64,000 nucleotides of DNA from Deinococcus fonticola (GTDB lineage: Bacteria; Deinococcota; Deinococci; Deinococcales; Deinococcaceae), in the NCBI RefSeq assembly GCF_004634215.1, contig NZ_SMMH01000003.1:123895-187894 (forward strand). The letters run 5' to 3'. Shown piece by piece: positions 25,113-34,747 of this stretch. How positions within the stretch are numbered: position 1 is the first letter of the stretch; each line of letters starts with the position of its first letter. The position numbers and the translations under genes are program-made. The notes under the pieces were generated by a model. That model did not search any database. It had not been told where the DNA came from and saw only the letters and a list, made by a program, of their open reading frames with translations.

Positions 25113-25991
25113 ATGACCGATCCCGCCCATCCCTCCAGCAGCGTGGGGAACGCCGTGGATGACCTGCCATCCAGTGTTCCCGCCGGGCCGGGCAGCGCCG
25201 AACTGCCCAGCTGGCAGTCTTTTGCCCGGCAGCACGACTGGTCGCGGGCCCAGACGGTGGCGTCGCTGAAGGAGCCGGGGGGGACACTTCACGCCGCCTT
25301 ACAGTCGGTTTCGGCGCTTCAGGAGGACGTGCGGGCCCGCAAGTACTTCGGCGCTCGCCGCGCCCTGAGCGTCCTCCAGATCACCCTGAAGGAGCTGGAG
25401 CAGCAGCGTCAGGGGGAAGCGGCCCTGCTGCATACCCTGGTCACGCCGGAGCAGCTGGGCCGCGCCCTGAGCGCGCTGGAGACGGTCAATGGCGAGGTTG
25501 ACCCGGAGGTGCTGCACGCCAGACTGGCCGAAGCCGAAACCCACCCGCTGACCCGCGCCGAGGCCCTGAACGCCCTGGGGGTGCTGCACGCCCTGCGCGG
25601 CGAAGCGGACGCCGCGAAAAGCCATTTCGGTGAGGCGCTGGCGCACGATCCCGGGCATTACCGGGCGCGCATGAACCTGGGGAACCTGGCGCTGGAGGCC
25701 GGCGACGCCGCAGCGGCCGAGCAGGAATACCGCGCCGTGCTGAAACTGGCGCCGCAGTACGACGGCGCGCACCACAACCTGGGGGTGGCGCTGCGGCGGC
25801 AGGGCAAGGTGTACGAGTCGGTGGGTTCCATCCGCCGGGCGCAGCGCCTGAACGTGCGGCGCACGCAGCAGGAGACGCGCGAGGAAATGAAGGAGAAAAT
25901 GCAGAGCGATCCGGCGATGCGCCGCATGCGGAACATCATGATTGCCGTGCTGGTCGCGGTGTTTCTCCTGATTCTGCTGCTGAGCCGCTAG
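25113..25991 (+). CDS. Tail-anchored tetratricopeptide repeat protein
   Basis: A 292-residue protein. Residues about 140-240 contain TPR units (ALNALGVLHALRGEADAAK; NLGNLALEAGDAAAAEQEY; NLGVALRRQGKVYESV). A charged linker follows. The last 19 residues, starting IMIAVLVAVFLLILL, form a single C-terminal membrane anchor, so the TPRs face the cytosol. It probably acts as a protein-protein scaffold on the inner membrane; no partner can be named. TATACT ends 6 nt before the ATG (leaderless signature). The nnr gene follows after 3 bp, so the two form an operon. Confidence 0.85.
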   Translation: MTDPAHPSSSVGNAVDDLPSSVPAGPGSAELPSWQSFARQHDWSRAQTVASLKEPGGTLHAALQSVSALQEDVRARKYFGARRALSVLQITLKELEQQRQGEAALLHTLVTPEQLGRALSALETVNGEVDPEVLHARLAEAETHPLTRAEALNALGVLHALRGEADAAKSHFGEALAHDPGHYRARMNLGNLALEAGDAAAAEQEYRAVLKLAPQYDGAHHNLGVALRRQGKVYESVGSIRRAQRLNVRRTQQETREEMKEKMQSDPAMRRMRNIMIAVLVAVFLLILLLSR

Positions 25992-25994
25992 GTC

Positions 25995-27530
25995 ATGACG
26001 CCAGAGAGGCTGCGGCCGGAAGTGGTGCTGTCCCCGGCAGGCGTGAGGGCCATCGATGCCCGGCTGGAACGCGCGGGCCTGCTGGATCTGGCGATGGAGG
26101 AAGCCGGGCGGGCCGCAGCGGACGCCATCCAGCTTTTTTTTCCAGTGGGGCAGGTGCTGCTGCTGGCGGGCAGCGGGGCCAACGGCGGGGACGCACTGGT
26201 GGCGGCGCGGCACTTGCATGCGCTGGGGCGGGCCGTGACCGTGCTGGCGCTGCCGGCCCAGCACCCCCTGACCCGCCTCAACCGCCGCCGATTGAAAGCG
26301 GTCGGGGTCGAGGTCGGCCGCCTGAGTGCGGCGCCCCTACGCCGCGCCCTGCGTGAGAGTCAGGGGGTGATCGACGGCCTGCTGGGCACCGGCTTCAGGC
26401 CCCCACTGCGGCCCGCGTTGCAGGAACTGGTCAGGCTGGTGAACGCCTCCGGGCAGCCGGTGATCGCGCTCGACCTGCCCACCGGCCTGGACGCCGGCAG
26501 CGCGGCGGTCACGGGTGAACCGGTACAGGCCAGCGTGACGGTCACCTTCAGCGGCCTGAAGCCCGCGCTGCTGTACGGCCCGGCAGCCCACTACGCGGGG
26601 CAGGTGCAGCTGGCCGACCTGCGCCTGCCGCCCGGCTGGGCGCTGGCCGAAGCCCTGGCGACCCGGCCGGCGGCTGCCGAAGTGGCGGGGCTGTTGCCGG
26701 TGCGTTTCGCGGACGCGCACAAGGGCACGGCGGGGCACGTGTGGGTGATCGGCGGGCATCCGGGAATGGTCGGAGCCGCCGCCCTGGCTGGCTGGGCCGC
26801 CCTGAGAAGCGGGGCGGGCCTGGTCACGGTGCATTCCGAGGCGCCGGTGCCGCTGGTCACGCCGGAACTGATGATCCGGCAGCACGCCTCCCTGCTGGGG
26901 GCGCTGCGGGACACCGCGCCGGCCAGTCGCCCGCAGGCGCTGTGCGTGGGCATGGGCCTGGGGCCCCAGGCCGAGGACGCGGCGCGTCTGGTGCTGGCCT
27001 GGCAACGGCCCACCGTGCTGGACGCCGACGCCCTGCAACCCTCCCTGGCCGGCGCGGGGCACGCGCAGTGCATCTGGACACCGCACCCCGGCGAGGCTGC
27101 CCGCCTGCTGGGCACGAACACCCCGGACGTGACCCGCGACCCCATTCAGGCGGCCCGCGCCCTTCAGGAGCGGCTGGGCGGCGTGGTCATCCTGAAGGGC
27201 GGGCCAAGCACCATCGCGGCGCCGGACGGTATACGGGTCAGCCGGGGCGGACACCCCGGTATGGCCAGCGCCGGAATGGGCGACACCCTCTCCGGGGTGC
27301 TGGCGGCGCTGCTGGGCCAGGGCTTAAGTGCCGGCGAGGCCGCGCTGGCCGGCACAGCGCTGCATGCCCGCGCGGGCGAACTGGCCGGGCAGCAGCATGG
27401 GTACGGGCTGAGCGCCACGGACGTCATAGAACAACTGGGCCGTGCCTGGCAGAGCCTGGTGCTGGCGGACAATACCGCCCCCACCCCCAAAGGGCGGCAC
27501 GACATCATTGAAGGCAACGTCATAAAATGA
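25995..27530 (+). CDS. nnr: Bifunctional NAD(P)H-hydrate epimerase / ADP-dependent NAD(P)H-hydrate dehydratase
   Basis: Repairs damaged hydrated NADH and NADPH. The N-terminal epimerase (YjeF_N, about residues 1-215) has GSGANGGDALVAARHL and LDLPTGLDAGSAAV. The C-terminal dehydratase (about 230-490) has the ribokinase-like motifs LDADAL, WTPHPGEAARLLG, VILKGGPSTI and GMGDTLSGVLAALLGQ. Its 511-residue length is typical of the fused enzyme. It lies 3 bp after the TPR gene. The stop is 18 bp before the DUF4388 gene. Confidence 0.95.
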   Translation: MTPERLRPEVVLSPAGVRAIDARLERAGLLDLAMEEAGRAAADAIQLFFPVGQVLLLAGSGANGGDALVAARHLHALGRAVTVLALPAQHPLTRLNRRRLKAVGVEVGRLSAAPLRRALRESQGVIDGLLGTGFRPPLRPALQELVRLVNASGQPVIALDLPTGLDAGSAAVTGEPVQASVTVTFSGLKPALLYGPAAHYAGQVQLADLRLPPGWALAEALATRPAAAEVAGLLPVRFADAHKGTAGHVWVIGGHPGMVGAAALAGWAALRSGAGLVTVHSEAPVPLVTPELMIRQHASLLGALRDTAPASRPQALCVGMGLGPQAEDAARLVLAWQRPTVLDADALQPSLAGAGHAQCIWTPHPGEAARLLGTNTPDVTRDPIQAARALQERLGGVVILKGGPSTIAAPDGIRVSRGGHPGMASAGMGDTLSGVLAALLGQGLSAGEAALAGTALHARAGELAGQQHGYGLSATDVIEQLGRAWQSLVLADNTAPTPKGRHDIIEGNVIK

Positions 27531-27548
27531 ACTAAACTGAGCCCGTTC

Positions 27549-28250
27549 ATGCAGGGTTTGCTCTCTGATCTTCCCCTTCTCGGCCTGCTGGAACTGATCC
27601 ACGCGACCCGGCAGACTGGCGTGCTGGAGGTCGAGAGTGACCTGCCTTTCACCATTGCCTTCCAGCAGGGCCAGATCGTTTCCGGTGGAATTCTGGACTG
27701 GCTGGGCACCGACGCCCTGCACAGTTGCTCGCTGCTGCCCACCCGGGGAAAGTTTCAGTTCCGGCAGCGCGGCGTGACCGGGCAGCCGCTGGCGCCTTAC
27801 GACATGTTCACCACCGAGTGGGCCAGGGTCAGCGACGAGTGGGCGGAGGTTTGCACGTACATCGGCAGTCCCAGCCGCCTGTTCAGCGGGGACTTGCCCC
27901 TCTTCAACGAGCATGGGGGCCGCAGCATTCGCGCCGCTGCCCGCAAAAGCAACCGCCCGCTGCTGGAACTGTCGCAGCAGGTCGCCGAGGACGTCCGGAG
28001 CCGCCGGCTGCGCCCCACCAACCGGTTCGCGTGGTTCGGCCTGCTGATCAATCCCGATTCGCAGTACGCCACCGATCACCCGGTAACGCTGCTGCTCGAC
28101 GGGGAGCGCAACCTGGGCGAGATCGTCGACCTGGCGCAGGACGTGAATATCGTGCGCGAGTATCTGCTGCAGGCCATTCAGAGCGGCCTGCGCTTTCAGG
28201 GCAGCGGCTGGGTGCTGCGCGACCTGATCTGGGAAAATCAGTACGCGTAA
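27549..28250 (+). CDS. DUF4388 domain protein (PatA-like N-terminal domain)
   Basis: A 233-residue protein. The first 100 residues ([25 protein letters not shown] and [11 protein letters not shown]) match the DUF4388/PatA-N pattern found in gliding, heterocyst and Deinococcus-Thermus signalling proteins. The C-terminal region (about 170-233) looks like a second helical domain ([22 protein letters not shown]). Function is unknown; related domains are associated with small-GTPase or two-component polarity systems. No receiver domain is present. It is the last gene of the nnr cluster. Confidence 0.75.
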   Translation: MQGLLSDLPLLGLLELIHATRQTGVLEVESDLPFTIAFQQGQIVSGGILDWLGTDALHSCSLLPTRGKFQFRQRGVTGQPLAPYDMFTTEWARVSDEWAEVCTYIGSPSRLFSGDLPLFNEHGGRSIRAAARKSNRPLLELSQQVAEDVRSRRLRPTNRFAWFGLLINPDSQYATDHPVTLLLDGERNLGEIVDLAQDVNIVREYLLQAIQSGLRFQGSGWVLRDLIWENQYA

Positions 28251-28280
28251 AAAGACCGGGGCGGAAAAGCGGCTGCTTCC

Positions 28281-28772
28281 TTACCGGCCCCAGAAGTGCC
28301 ACAGACCGTACAGGCCGATCAGAACGTGCAGCGCCAGTTTGGCCGCGATCCCCGAGAGCAGGCCGACCAAGGTGCCCCAGGCAGAGGCCAGCGCCTCGTT
28401 TAAGGGTTTGCGCTCGAACAGCAGTTCGGCAATCAGTGCCCCCGCCACCGGGCCAATCAGCAGGTTGAAAGGCGGCAGTGGAATAAAGAACGACAGCAGC
28501 CCGCCCAGCAGGGCACCCCACATGCCCGCCTTGCTGCCCCCGAATTTGCGGGCTCCCCACGAGGCCGCCAGGTTGTCGACGACCAGGGCCAGAATTGCCA
28601 CCAGCCCGAAAGTCAGGAGCACGGTCAGATCCTGCGCGGCCTGATACCCGTCCATCAGAACCGCCACCAGCGCCCCCGCGAAAATGATCAGGGTGGCCGG
28701 CACCACCGGCAGGAACGTGCATATCACGCCTACCAGCCACACCACCAGAAAAACGAGAAAAGGCCAGGTCAT
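28281..28772 (-). CDS. DUF456 family membrane protein
   Basis: A 163-residue integral membrane protein with four to five hydrophobic segments. The glycine-rich repeats [18 protein letters not shown] and [19 protein letters not shown] are typical of DUF456. Function is unknown. An in-frame start at 28862 would add 30 mostly non-hydrophobic residues; 28772 is chosen because the first membrane helix begins there. TATGCT lies 9 nt upstream. Confidence 0.82.
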   Translation of the reverse strand: MTWPFLVFLVVWLVGVICTFLPVVPATLIIFAGALVAVLMDGYQAAQDLTVLLTFGLVAILALVVDNLAASWGARKFGGSKAGMWGALLGGLLSFFIPLPPFNLLIGPVAGALIAELLFERKPLNEALASAWGTLVGLLSGIAAKLALHVLIGLYGLWHFWGR

Positions 28773-28903
28773 TCTGAAAGCAGCATACGTGCCCAGACTC
28801 AAGTCGGTTCCCACAGCTGAGTCCGTCACCAGGCCCGACCTGGGCAGGGACCTCTGGCGCACGGCGTCAACCAGATTCGGAAACCACCCTGTACCCTGAG
28901 GAC

Positions 28904-29194
28904 ATGGGCAAACTCATCCGCGACCGCATTCCCGAACTGCTGGGCGACCAGGCCGGCACGCACCGTCCCCTTGACGACGACGCCTTCGAGACCGCGCTGC
29001 GCCAGAAACTTCAGGAGGAAGTGCAGGAGTACCTGGAGGGCGGCGAGGTCATGGAACTCGCGGACATTCTGGAGGTCGTGTACGCGCTGGCGAAACTGGA
29101 CGGCGTCACCGAAAGCCAACTCGATTACTTCCGCGCCGAGAAAGCCAGAGACCGTGGCGCTTTCGAGCAGAGGTTGTACTGGGAAGGGGAATGA
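28904..29194 (+). CDS. MazG-like / phosphoribosyl-ATP pyrophosphohydrolase-like protein
   Basis: A 96-residue all-alpha NTP pyrophosphohydrolase-type protein. It starts KLIRDRIPELLGDQ, then QKLQEEVQEYLEGGEVMELADILEVVYAL, which carries the ExxE-x(n)-ExxD metal-binding pattern of the MazG/HisE superfamily. It probably cleans up non-canonical NTPs; the substrate is unknown. TACCCT ends 6 nt before the ATG. It is divergent from the DUF456 gene. Confidence 0.8.
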   Translation: MGKLIRDRIPELLGDQAGTHRPLDDDAFETALRQKLQEEVQEYLEGGEVMELADILEVVYALAKLDGVTESQLDYFRAEKARDRGAFEQRLYWEGE

Positions 29195-29236
29195 GTGGAG
29201 GGGGCTGTACTGTGAGGATTGGGCTGTGAGGACTGT

Positions 29237-29271
29237 GCCGTCAGGAGTGGGCCGTCAGGAGTGGGCCGTCA
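29237..29271 (+). repeat. Tandem 14-bp repeat, about 2.5 copies
   Basis: GCCGTCAGGAGTGG occurs at 29237-29250 and 29251-29264, followed by GCCGTCA. It sits in the short gap before the thiolase gene. Preceding related GTGAGGA units suggest slippage expansion. Confidence 0.7.
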
Positions 29272-29319
29272 CGCCCTCAGTTCCTAACACCCGTTAGGCC
29301 CTTCCCGTAAACTAAACGT

Positions 29320-30501
29320 ATGTCGAAAGCTGTGATTGTGGCGGCGTCCCGCACGCCGACGGGGAAATTTTTGGGTGCACTCGCTGACGTGAAAGCCGTG
29401 GATCTGGGGGCCATCACCCTGGCCGAAACGCTGAAACGCAGCGGCGCCCCGGCTGAACTGGTCGAGGAAGTCATCATGGGGCAGGTCGTGCAGGCCGGCT
29501 GCGGCCAGAACCCGGCGCGGCAGGCGGCCCTGAAAGCTGGCCTGAGCCACGAGGTCGGCGCGCTGACCATCAACAAGGTGTGCGGCAGCGGCCTGAAAGC
29601 CGTGATTCTGGCCGCGCAGAGCATCCGGGCCGGGGATCAGCACGCCGTTCTGGCGGGCGGCATGGAAAGCATGAGCAACGCTCCCCACCTGCTGCCAGGG
29701 GCCAGGAAGGGTTACCGCCTGGGCCACCAGACGGTGCTGGACGCCAACACTCACGACGGCCTGTGGTGCTCCATCAACGACGAGGGCATGGGCCTGACCG
29801 GCGAGCGCGTGGCCGAGAAGTACAGTATCGGGCGCGAGGAACAGGACGCCTACGCGATGGGCAGCCATCAGAAAGCCGTTTCCGCGCAGCAGGAAGGCCG
29901 CTTCAAAGACGAAATCGTTCCCGTGACGGTGAAGGGCCGCAAGGGTGACGTGGTCGTGGATACCGATGAAGGCCCCCGCAGTGACACCAGCGAGGAAACC
30001 CTCGGCAAACTGAAACCTGCCTTCAAGAAGGAGGGCAGCGTCACCGCCGGGAATGCCCCCGGGCTCAACGACGGTGCCGCCAGCCTGATGGTCGTCAGCG
30101 AGGAATTCGCCCAGGCGCACGGCCTGACGCCCATTGCGGAAATCATCGACTACGCCACGGGCGGCCTGGCCCCCGAATGGGTCATGATGACGCCCGTGCC
30201 CGCCACCCAGAAACTCCTGCAGAAACTCGGCTGGCAGGCCGGCGACGTCGACCTGTGGGAACTAAATGAAGCCTTCAGCGTGCAGAGCCTCGCCGTGAGC
30301 CGCGAACTGGGTCTGGACGCGGCCCGCGTGAACGTGAACGGCGGCGCGGTCGCACTGGGCCACCCCATCGGCGCGAGCGGCGCACGCATTCTGGTCACGC
30401 TGCTGAGCGCCCTGAAGCAGCAGGACAAGGAAACCGGCATTGCCACCCTGTGCATGGGCGGCGGCAACGGCCTCGCCCTGGCTGTGAAACGGTTAGGCTA
30501 A
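29320..30501 (+). CDS. Acetyl-CoA C-acetyltransferase (thiolase)
   Basis: Thiolytic cleavage or condensation of acetyl-CoA units. The 393-residue protein has the acylation cysteine in [10 protein letters not shown] (about residue 89), the NEAFSVQ motif, [14 protein letters not shown] and the C-terminal acid/base Cys in CMGGGNGLA. With the 3-hydroxybutyryl-CoA dehydrogenase two genes downstream it could serve beta-oxidation or acetoacetyl-CoA formation; no phaB/phaC is present. TAAACT ends 6 nt before the ATG. Confidence 0.95.
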   Translation: MSKAVIVAASRTPTGKFLGALADVKAVDLGAITLAETLKRSGAPAELVEEVIMGQVVQAGCGQNPARQAALKAGLSHEVGALTINKVCGSGLKAVILAAQSIRAGDQHAVLAGGMESMSNAPHLLPGARKGYRLGHQTVLDANTHDGLWCSINDEGMGLTGERVAEKYSIGREEQDAYAMGSHQKAVSAQQEGRFKDEIVPVTVKGRKGDVVVDTDEGPRSDTSEETLGKLKPAFKKEGSVTAGNAPGLNDGAASLMVVSEEFAQAHGLTPIAEIIDYATGGLAPEWVMMTPVPATQKLLQKLGWQAGDVDLWELNEAFSVQSLAVSRELGLDAARVNVNGGAVALGHPIGASGARILVTLLSALKQQDKETGIATLCMGGGNGLALAVKRLG

Positions 30502-30505
30502 GCAC

Positions 30506-30814
30506 ATGACGACCCTCTGGATCATCGAAAGCACGTACCTGAAACCCGCCGATGAAATCGCCAAAATCACCCCGCAGCACCGCGAATGGCTCGATCAGCA
30601 CTACAGGAGCGGCCTCTTTCTCACCAGCGGGCGCAAAGTGGACAACACCGGCGGCATCCTGGTGGCCCGCACCGAGCACGTCGAGCAACTCATGGAACTG
30701 TTTGATGAAGACCCCTTCGTGAAACACGGGTGCTCCCGCTACAAGTACACCGCCTTCCATCCAGTGAAGCGCGGGAAAAGCCTGGAACTGGAGGGCGTGC
30801 CCCTGGTGGAGTGA
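30506..30814 (+). CDS. YciI-like protein
   Basis: A 102-residue protein of the YciI (ferredoxin-like, dimeric alpha-beta barrel) family: DEIAKITPQHREWLDQHYRSG and GGILVARTEHVEQL are typical, with the conserved His in HREWL. Enzymatic role is unknown. It begins 4 bp after the thiolase stop. TAGGCT, overlapping the thiolase's last codons, lies exactly 6 nt upstream, so an internal leaderless start is possible. Confidence 0.82.
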   Translation: MTTLWIIESTYLKPADEIAKITPQHREWLDQHYRSGLFLTSGRKVDNTGGILVARTEHVEQLMELFDEDPFVKHGCSRYKYTAFHPVKRGKSLELEGVPLVE

Positions 30815-30817
30815 AGT

Positions 30818-31174
30818 GTGACGGTCTTTGTCTTTTTGGATGATGCAAATTCGGAGAACCACTATCAATTCAGCAACCTGTTTTTTGCTGGCATCCTCGG
30901 ATTCGCAGAGGATTTGCGAGCAAGCTCTGAGCTTTTACGCCTGCTCAAAGAAGGCAGCCTGATGCACGGGGTATGGATTGAAGACTACAGCCTTGAAACC
31001 CAGAGAGAATTTTTAAAAGTGATTGAGGAATTCTCTGAGAATCTAAAGAGGAAGGGAGTCGAAGAAAATTACGTGATCTATGTCAATGGTTTTGTCCGAG
31101 TCCTCGCTGAAAAAATGCGAAATCCCAAAACCAACTTCACTTATCTAAATGAGGAAGAGAGGTTCCAGTTATGA
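30818..31174 (+). CDS. Hypothetical protein of unusually low GC
   Basis: A 118-residue soluble, acidic protein that I do not recognise. It starts with GTG after GGTGGAG and its stop overlaps the next start (ATGA). Its base composition, judged by eye near 45% GC with many A/T-ending codons, stands apart from the surrounding genes at well above 60%. Helical segments dominate ([32 protein letters not shown]). Recent horizontal acquisition inserted into the thiolase/dehydrogenase operon is inferred. The perfect coupling on both sides means it is probably translated. Confidence 0.65.
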   Translation: MTVFVFLDDANSENHYQFSNLFFAGILGFAEDLRASSELLRLLKEGSLMHGVWIEDYSLETQREFLKVIEEFSENLKRKGVEENYVIYVNGFVRVLAEKMRNPKTNFTYLNEEERFQL

Positions 31175-32007
31175 AATTTGGGGTCATCGGTGCAGGTCAG
31201 ATGGGCGGTGGGATCGCGCAGGTCGCGGCGCAGAGTGGTTTTGATGTCGTTGTTCAGGACATGAAACAGGAATTTCTGGATCGCGGGAAAGCCGTCATTC
31301 AGAAAAGCCTGGGCAAGCTGCACGAGAAAGGCAAATTGAGCGACTCGCCTGAAGCCGTCCTGGGCCGCATTCACTTCACCACTGACCTGAACGACTTCGC
31401 CGACTGCGATCTGGTGGTCGAAGCGATCGTCGAAAACGAACAGGTGAAAAACGAACTGTTCCGGCAACTCGGCCAGATCGTGAAGCCCGAGGGCATTCTG
31501 GCGAGCAACACCAGCTCCATCCCCATCACGGCGCTGGCTGCCGCTTCGGGCCGCCCTTCTAAGTTCATCGGGATGCACTTCATGAACCCGGTGCCGCTGA
31601 TGGGGCTCGTGGAGGTCATTCGCGGGTATCAGACCAGTGACGAAACCACGCAAATGGTCACGCAAACCGCCGAGAAGATGGGCAAAACGCCGCTCGCGTG
31701 CAACGACTTCCCTGGCTTCGTGAGCAACCGCATCCTGATGCCCATGCTGAACGAGGCCATCCAGTGCGTCATGGAAGGCGTCGCGGAACCAGAGGCGATT
31801 GACGGCATCATGAAACTGGGCATGAACCACCCGATGGGGCCGCTGACGCTGGCGGACTTCATCGGCCTGGACACCTGCCTGGCCATCATGGAAGTCCTGC
31901 ACAGGGGCCTCGGGGACGACAAGTACCGGCCCTCTCCCCTGCTGCGCAAAATGGTGCAGGCGGGGCTGCTGGGGCGCAAGAGCGGCGAAGGTTTCTACAA
32001 GTACTGA
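31171..32007 (+). CDS. 3-hydroxybutyryl-CoA dehydrogenase
   Basis: NAD(P)-dependent oxidation of (S)-3-hydroxyacyl-CoA. The 278-residue protein has the Rossmann start [36 protein letters not shown], the catalytic His in [11 protein letters not shown] and the C-terminal dimerisation domain ([32 protein letters not shown]). It is translationally coupled to the upstream low-GC gene. With the thiolase it forms a short-chain acyl-CoA module. Confidence 0.94.
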   Translation: MKFGVIGAGQMGGGIAQVAAQSGFDVVVQDMKQEFLDRGKAVIQKSLGKLHEKGKLSDSPEAVLGRIHFTTDLNDFADCDLVVEAIVENEQVKNELFRQLGQIVKPEGILASNTSSIPITALAAASGRPSKFIGMHFMNPVPLMGLVEVIRGYQTSDETTQMVTQTAEKMGKTPLACNDFPGFVSNRILMPMLNEAIQCVMEGVAEPEAIDGIMKLGMNHPMGPLTLADFIGLDTCLAIMEVLHRGLGDDKYRPSPLLRKMVQAGLLGRKSGEGFYKY

Positions 32008-32099
32008 AGAAAATCAAGCCATCTAACTGCCGAACCGTCTAAACGCCAGAAGTGTTTCAGTGGTTGGGCGGTTCGCCTTATTGACGGCCAGAGCGCCTG

Positions 32100-32744
32100 T
32101 CAGGGTTTCAGTCGTTCCACGCGCCAGCCGTCGCCTTCGCGGGTATAACGGAAGCGGTCGTGCATGCGGTTGGGACGGCCTTGCCAGAATTCCCACTCAT
32201 GCACGGTCACACGGTAGCCGCCCCAGAAGTCGGGTTTAGGAACGGCGGTGCCTTCGGGGTACTGCGTGTGTAAGTCGGCGAAGCGTTTTTCCAGGGTTTC
32301 GCGGCTCTCCACCACGCCACTCTGCGGATCACTGGCGTGCGCAGCCAGTTGGCTTTCGCGCGGGCGAACGTGGAAGTAACGGTTGGCTTCCTCGTCGGGG
32401 ACTTTTTCAACGGTGCCGTAAGCGCGAATCTGCCGTTCCAGTGGTGCCCAGTAGAACAGCAGTTCCGTCTGCGGATTTTCCGCCAGATCCAGTCCCTTGT
32501 GACTGTCGAAGTTCGTGTAGAACGTCAGGCCGTCCTCGGTCGCGCCGCGCAGCAGCACCGTGCGAACGCTGGGGCGGGCTGCTGCGTTCGCCGTCGCCAC
32601 CTGCATGGCATAAGGCTCGGGCACGTCCTCACGCAGGGCGTCCTCGAACCACACGCCAAACTGCTCGAGTGGGCTGTCCTTCAACTGGTCACGGCTCAGG
32701 GCGTCACGCGTGTAAGAAATCCGCATCGAAGTCAAGTCGGTCAT
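32100..32744 (-). CDS. pdxH: Pyridoxamine 5'-phosphate oxidase
   Basis: FMN-dependent formation of pyridoxal 5'-phosphate. The 214-residue protein has the FMN/PLP motifs [34 protein letters not shown] and the C-terminal [24 protein letters not shown] segment, which is diagnostic for true PdxH. The gene lies 8 bp downstream of mutM on the same strand, so the two are probably co-transcribed. Confidence 0.96.
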   Translation of the reverse strand: MTDLTSMRISYTRDALSRDQLKDSPLEQFGVWFEDALREDVPEPYAMQVATANAAARPSVRTVLLRGATEDGLTFYTNFDSHKGLDLAENPQTELLFYWAPLERQIRAYGTVEKVPDEEANRYFHVRPRESQLAAHASDPQSGVVESRETLEKRFADLHTQYPEGTAVPKPDFWGGYRVTVHEWEFWQGRPNRMHDRFRYTREGDGWRVERLKP

Positions 32745-32751
32745 GCTGGGC

Positions 32752-33579
32752 CTATTCTCTCAACTTCTGGCACTGCGGGCAAAAATGTGTCCCGCGTTGT
32801 CCCAGCACGATTTTCCTGATTTCCGTGCCGCAGCGTTCGCAGGGCTGATTTTCTCTGCCGTAGGCGTGGTGCTGGTGCTGAAAAAGGCCGGAGAGACCGT
32901 CGTGCTGGCGGTAATTCCCGACTCCGTTGCCGAGGCTGCTGCCGCCGGCGTTCACGGCGCCCTGCATCACTTCGCGGATGGCGTGGTACAGGCGTCCCGC
33001 CTCGGCGGGCTGGAGTTTCGTCTGGGCCGGGTGAATTCTGGCCAGCCAGAGGCTCTCGTCGGCGTAGATGTTGCCTACGCCGCTCACGGGTTTCTGCGAG
33101 AGCAGCCATACCTTCACGGCCCCGCAGGTGGCGGCGGCTTTCACAAACTCTGCCTCGGTGAACGCCTCCTCAAGCGGTTCCGGCCCCATCGCGGCGAGGG
33201 TGGGCATGCTCGCGTACTTGCCAGGATCGACCACCGCCCACTTCCCGAAGCGGCGCGAGTCGTCGAAGTGCAGCACGCCGTCATCCGTGTGCAGCGTGAC
33301 GCGGGTGTGCTTGCCCTGTTCCAGGCGGAATCCGCCCGTCATGCCCAGGTGAACGATGAGTTCCAGCTCGTGCGGCACGTCGCCCTCGGCGTCGGCGGCA
33401 GCCAGTTGCAACAGCAGGTACTTGCCACGCCGGGTCAAAGCCTTGATGCGTTTGCCGTGCGCGGCCTCCGTGTTGCGGTACCTGTGCGGGGCGTCGTGCT
33501 CGATGCGCTCGATGACGCGGCCTTTCAGCAGCGGCTCTATTTTGCGACGGGTGGTTTCCACTTCCGGCAACTCAGGCAT
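32752..33579 (-). CDS. mutM: Formamidopyrimidine-DNA glycosylase
   Basis: Base-excision repair enzyme removing 8-oxoguanine and formamidopyrimidines, with AP-lyase activity. The mature N-terminus [11 protein letters not shown] carries the catalytic Pro1 and Glu2. RRGKYLLL has the conserved Lys, GVGNIYADE is present, and the C-terminal zinc finger CERCG...CPQC is intact. The 275-residue length is normal. TATTCT ends 6 nt before the ATG. Oxidative damage repair suits a radiation-resistant host. Confidence 0.96.
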   Translation of the reverse strand: MPELPEVETTRRKIEPLLKGRVIERIEHDAPHRYRNTEAAHGKRIKALTRRGKYLLLQLAAADAEGDVPHELELIVHLGMTGGFRLEQGKHTRVTLHTDDGVLHFDDSRRFGKWAVVDPGKYASMPTLAAMGPEPLEEAFTEAEFVKAAATCGAVKVWLLSQKPVSGVGNIYADESLWLARIHPAQTKLQPAEAGRLYHAIREVMQGAVNAGGSSLGNGVGNYRQHDGLSGLFQHQHHAYGRENQPCERCGTEIRKIVLGQRGTHFCPQCQKLRE

Positions 33580-33633
33580 GAAGCGAGAATACCGGGCGAA
33601 CAGGGCGGCAACCGTGCGCGTATGCTGGGCCGT

Positions 33634-34284
33634 GTGCCAACGCTACTCCTGACTGGTTTCGAGCCGTTTCACACGCATCCGGACAACCCCAGCGCGAACG
33701 CCGCGTCGGAACTGGACGGGGCGAACCTGGGACATGTCCAGGTGGTGTCCGCCCTGCTGCCCGTGGAACCCCGAACCGCCGCGCAGAAATTGCTGGGCCT
33801 GCTCGACCGCCTTTCACCGGACGCGGTGCTGCTGACGGGCCTCGCGGCAGGACGCCCTCACGTTTCACTGGAGCGCGTGGCGGTGAACGTCATGGACTTC
33901 AACATTCCAGACAACGCCGGGAACACCTACCGGGACGCACCGGCCCATGAGCACGAGGCCGCGCCCGCCGCCTACCTGAGCACCCTGCCGCTGCGGAACA
34001 TCCTGCAAGTGTGGCGGGAGGCGGAGATTCCGGGTCAGATCAGCAACACCGCGGGCCTGTACCTCTGTAATTTCGTGATGTACCAGGCCCTTCATTACCT
34101 GAACGAGACGAACGCCGCGCACGTTCCCTGCGGCTTCCTGCACGTTCCCGCCAACCCGGCCGTGGCGCTGGCCGTGCCGGAAGACCGCCCCGCCCTCCCC
34201 TACCTGCCGCAAAGTGAAATTACCAGGGCAGTGAAGATAGCGGCAGAGACGACGGTCAAGGGAATGAGAGCGACTGATCAGTGA
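33634..34284 (+). CDS. pcp: Pyroglutamyl-peptidase I
   Basis: Cysteine peptidase removing N-terminal pyroglutamate. The 216-residue C15 family protein has LLLTGFEPF at the N-terminus, the Glu region RVAVNVMDF, the catalytic Cys in NTAGLYLCNFVMYQAL and the His in CGFLHVPANP. The GTG at 33634 is chosen because TATGCT ends 7 nt upstream and it begins right at the first strand; an ATG at 33622 adds four residues. It is divergent from mutM. The next 184 bp (34285-34468) show no gene. Confidence 0.92.
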   Translation: MPTLLLTGFEPFHTHPDNPSANAASELDGANLGHVQVVSALLPVEPRTAAQKLLGLLDRLSPDAVLLTGLAAGRPHVSLERVAVNVMDFNIPDNAGNTYRDAPAHEHEAAPAAYLSTLPLRNILQVWREAEIPGQISNTAGLYLCNFVMYQALHYLNETNAAHVPCGFLHVPANPAVALAVPEDRPALPYLPQSEITRAVKIAAETTVKGMRATDQ

Positions 34285-34468
34285 ATTTTGCTTTTCGCTT
34301 CCCTTTTAAGGGGACTCGGATCCGCTGCTTGCCAGGCTGACTCGGTGAGGCGACTGATGAACCTCCCGTTCGAGTCGTCAGCCACTCGGAACAGCATCGG
34401 CTGGCTCACATCAGGGCCGGAGTGCTTTTTCTTCTCCCGCTATTCGGGTGTTCAGTGATGAGGAGGCT

Positions 34469-34747
34469 TTACGGAAACGGCGCTTTCCCTTCTTGCCATG
34501 CGCCGTTCGGCCCGCCTTGCCAGTGCCAGTCGCCGCTGCCCGGTCTGGTGGAAAGTGCTTTTTTAATCTCACCCAGTGGAATGCGCCGGGCGAAGCGGGT
34601 GCGGGCGTGCCAGCTTTCCAGCGGGCTGCCGCGCACGGCCAGGGCAGCGCGGTTCACGGCGAGGTCGAACAGGGCGTCCGGGGCGGAACCGTTCCCGGTT
34701 TCCCCAGCGGGGCTGGGTTCGGTCAGGAACGGTTTTTCGTCGGGCAT
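34469..34747 (-). CDS. Hypothetical small protein coupled to the DinB-like gene
   Basis: A 92-residue protein without recognised domain, signal or membrane segment. It has an acidic, Pro-rich start (MPDEKPFLTEPSPAGE) and a basic, Trp/Gly-rich end. Its ATG overlaps the DinB-like stop codon (TGATG), which is the main evidence that it is translated. An N-terminally extended reading to 34843 is not favoured. Confidence 0.55.
   Translation of the reverse strand: MPDEKPFLTEPSPAGETGNGSAPDALFDLAVNRAALAVRGSPLESWHARTRFARRIPLGEIKKALSTRPGSGDWHWQGGPNGAWQEGKAPFP

Noticed and set aside
32026..32090. Inverted repeat GCCGAACCG / CGGTTCGCC after the 3-hydroxyacyl-CoA dehydrogenase gene as a terminator
   Set aside because: The loop is over 30 nt and no T-tract follows; one arm also mismatches.
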